In this document: positions 63,325 through 64,000 of the stretch, one piece after another
How positions within the stretch are numbered: position 1 is the first letter of the stretch
How the letters are laid out: each line of letters opens with the position of its first letter
From: Roseiarcus sp963794155
Lineage (GTDB): Bacteria > Pseudomonadota > Alphaproteobacteria > Rhizobiales > Beijerinckiaceae
Length of the DNA: 64,000 bases
Assembly: GCA_963794155.1 (NCBI GenBank)
Contig: CAWCCX010000008.1
Coordinates: 871,905 to 935,904 of the forward strand
Direction of reading: 5' to 3'
Made by a program: the position numbers and the translations under genes
The notes under the pieces: model-generated
What the model saw: the letters and a program-made list of their open reading frames with translations, nothing else
Told to the model about the DNA's origin: nothing
Database searches by the model: none

Positions 63325-63942
63325 ATGCGGATTGACCTGCGGACCACGCTCTTGGTCGCAGCCGTGGCGCTGCCGGCGAACGTATTGACCGCCTACGCTG
63401 TTTCCGGCGTCGCTTCAGACAATCTCGCCAGCGTCGAGAGCTTTTCGTCGATCAGCGATCCGGCTGCGCGATCGGCCGCTTATTTTACTGAGCTCGGCAA
63501 GGTGCTGACCAGTCCCCGCTGTCTCAATTGCCATCCCGCGGGCGACCGACCGCACCAGGGCGACACGGCGCGACTTCATCAGCCTCCGGTCGAACGGGGC
63601 GCCGACGGCTTCGGCCTGCCAGCGATGCGATGTCCGATTTGCCATCAGGCAGCAAACTTCGAGCCCGGGCGGGTGCCGGGTAACCCGATCTGGCATCTCG
63701 CGCCGCGCGAGATGGCTTGGGAAGGCAAGACGATCGGCGAGATCTGCGCCCAGATCAAGAATCCCGCGCGCAACGGCAACCGGTCGCTGGCGAGCCTCGT
63801 GGAGCATATCGGCGAGGACCATCTGGTCGGCTGGGCGTGGGCGCCCGGGGGCGGCCGCAAACCCGCGCCAGGCACGCAAAAGGAGGCGGGCGCGCTCGTC
63901 GAGGCCTGGGTGACGAATGGGTCGGTGTGCCCGAAACCATAA
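63325..63942 (+). CDS. Periplasmic c-type cytochrome (diheme)
   Basis: 205 residues (a TTG at 63319 overlapping the upstream stop is an alternative start). A hydrophobic N-terminus (LLVAAVALPANVLTAYAVS) is followed by two heme-binding motifs, CLNCH and CPICH, with Met and His residues downstream as possible axial ligands. Its position directly after the Fe-S subunit makes it the likely electron acceptor of the molybdenum hydroxylase, linking it to the respiratory chain. It ends at 63942, and the last 58 bases of the window hold nothing I can assign. Confidence 0.88.
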   Translation: MRIDLRTTLLVAAVALPANVLTAYAVSGVASDNLASVESFSSISDPAARSAAYFTELGKVLTSPRCLNCHPAGDRPHQGDTARLHQPPVERGADGFGLPAMRCPICHQAANFEPGRVPGNPIWHLAPREMAWEGKTIGEICAQIKNPARNGNRSLASLVEHIGEDHLVGWAWAPGGGRKPAPGTQKEAGALVEAWVTNGSVCPKP

Positions 63943-64000
63943 GATTCAACGGGGGACCGTCATCCGCGCCTTTGGGATGGTTATGGCAGCGTCAGCGCGC

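Overview
The window is high-GC DNA that reads as alphaproteobacterial, most likely order Hyphomicrobiales (Rhizobiales). The signs are MucR/Ros-family regulator relics, a gatC-gatA-gatB cluster beside ruvX, pRiA4b ORF-3-type IS66 cargo, and several class III nucleotide cyclases fused to membrane or TPR modules. This placement is inference from gene families; no rRNA or complete tRNA gene was seen. The window is an accessory, insertion-sequence-dense region wrapped around a small housekeeping core.

Layout. 1-5 kb: a partial cyclase-TPR gene, a frameshifted mucR-like gene followed by a long palindrome, half of an MFS transporter, and a small zincin-like gene with an unknown partner. 5-15 kb: a block of badly frameshifted genes comprising a cyclase-ATPase-TPR regulator, an orphan cas1 behind a DNA-binding-type gene, and, divergently, an HTH gene, a small unknown gene and a family B DNA polymerase with exonuclease and C-terminal HTH domains. 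15-19 kb: a large protein combining a PD-(D/E)XK nuclease-like domain, a TPR-like array, a GreA/B-C-like segment and a PIN-like domain, split by one G7 tract. A mucR 3' relic and half of the same palindrome follow, so 3-19 kb is flanked by related sequences.

19-25 kb: an IS630 element, small genes, DUF5131 and a phage-type integrase. 25-30 kb is the core: ruvX, gatCAB (Glu-tRNAGln/Asp-tRNAAsn amidotransferase) and a histone-H1-like gene. 30-41 kb: the 5' half of a tRNA-Ser(GCU) gene, a complete-looking IS66 with two cargo genes, a NusG-like gene, an IS256 remnant, a membrane cyclase, a second IS630 with an A7 frameshift site, and an IS91 element with its tyrosine recombinase.

41-53 kb: a secreted beta-propeller protein, an acyl-CoA dehydrogenase pseudogene, a third cyclase, nested group II introns (an RT-bearing intron inside domain V of an RT-deleted intron), IS21 and IS1595. 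53-64 kb: mostly intact metabolic genes. These are a self-sufficient cytochrome P450 (CYP102 type), a secreted GlcG/HbpS-like protein, and a same-strand run of a secreted unknown, a polysaccharide-deacetylase-like protein, a Tat-exported molybdenum hydroxylase large subunit, its [2Fe-2S] subunit and a c-type cytochrome. The last three plausibly form a periplasmic dehydrogenase that passes electrons to the cytochrome.

The most unusual items are the nested introns (46111-48849), the nuclease-TPR-Gre-PIN protein (15298-19231) and the adjacent cas1 and DNA polymerase B modules (8395-15028). No CRISPR array was found. Frameshifts are so frequent between 2.6 and 16.8 kb that read support for the assembly there deserves checking before all of them are accepted as decay.
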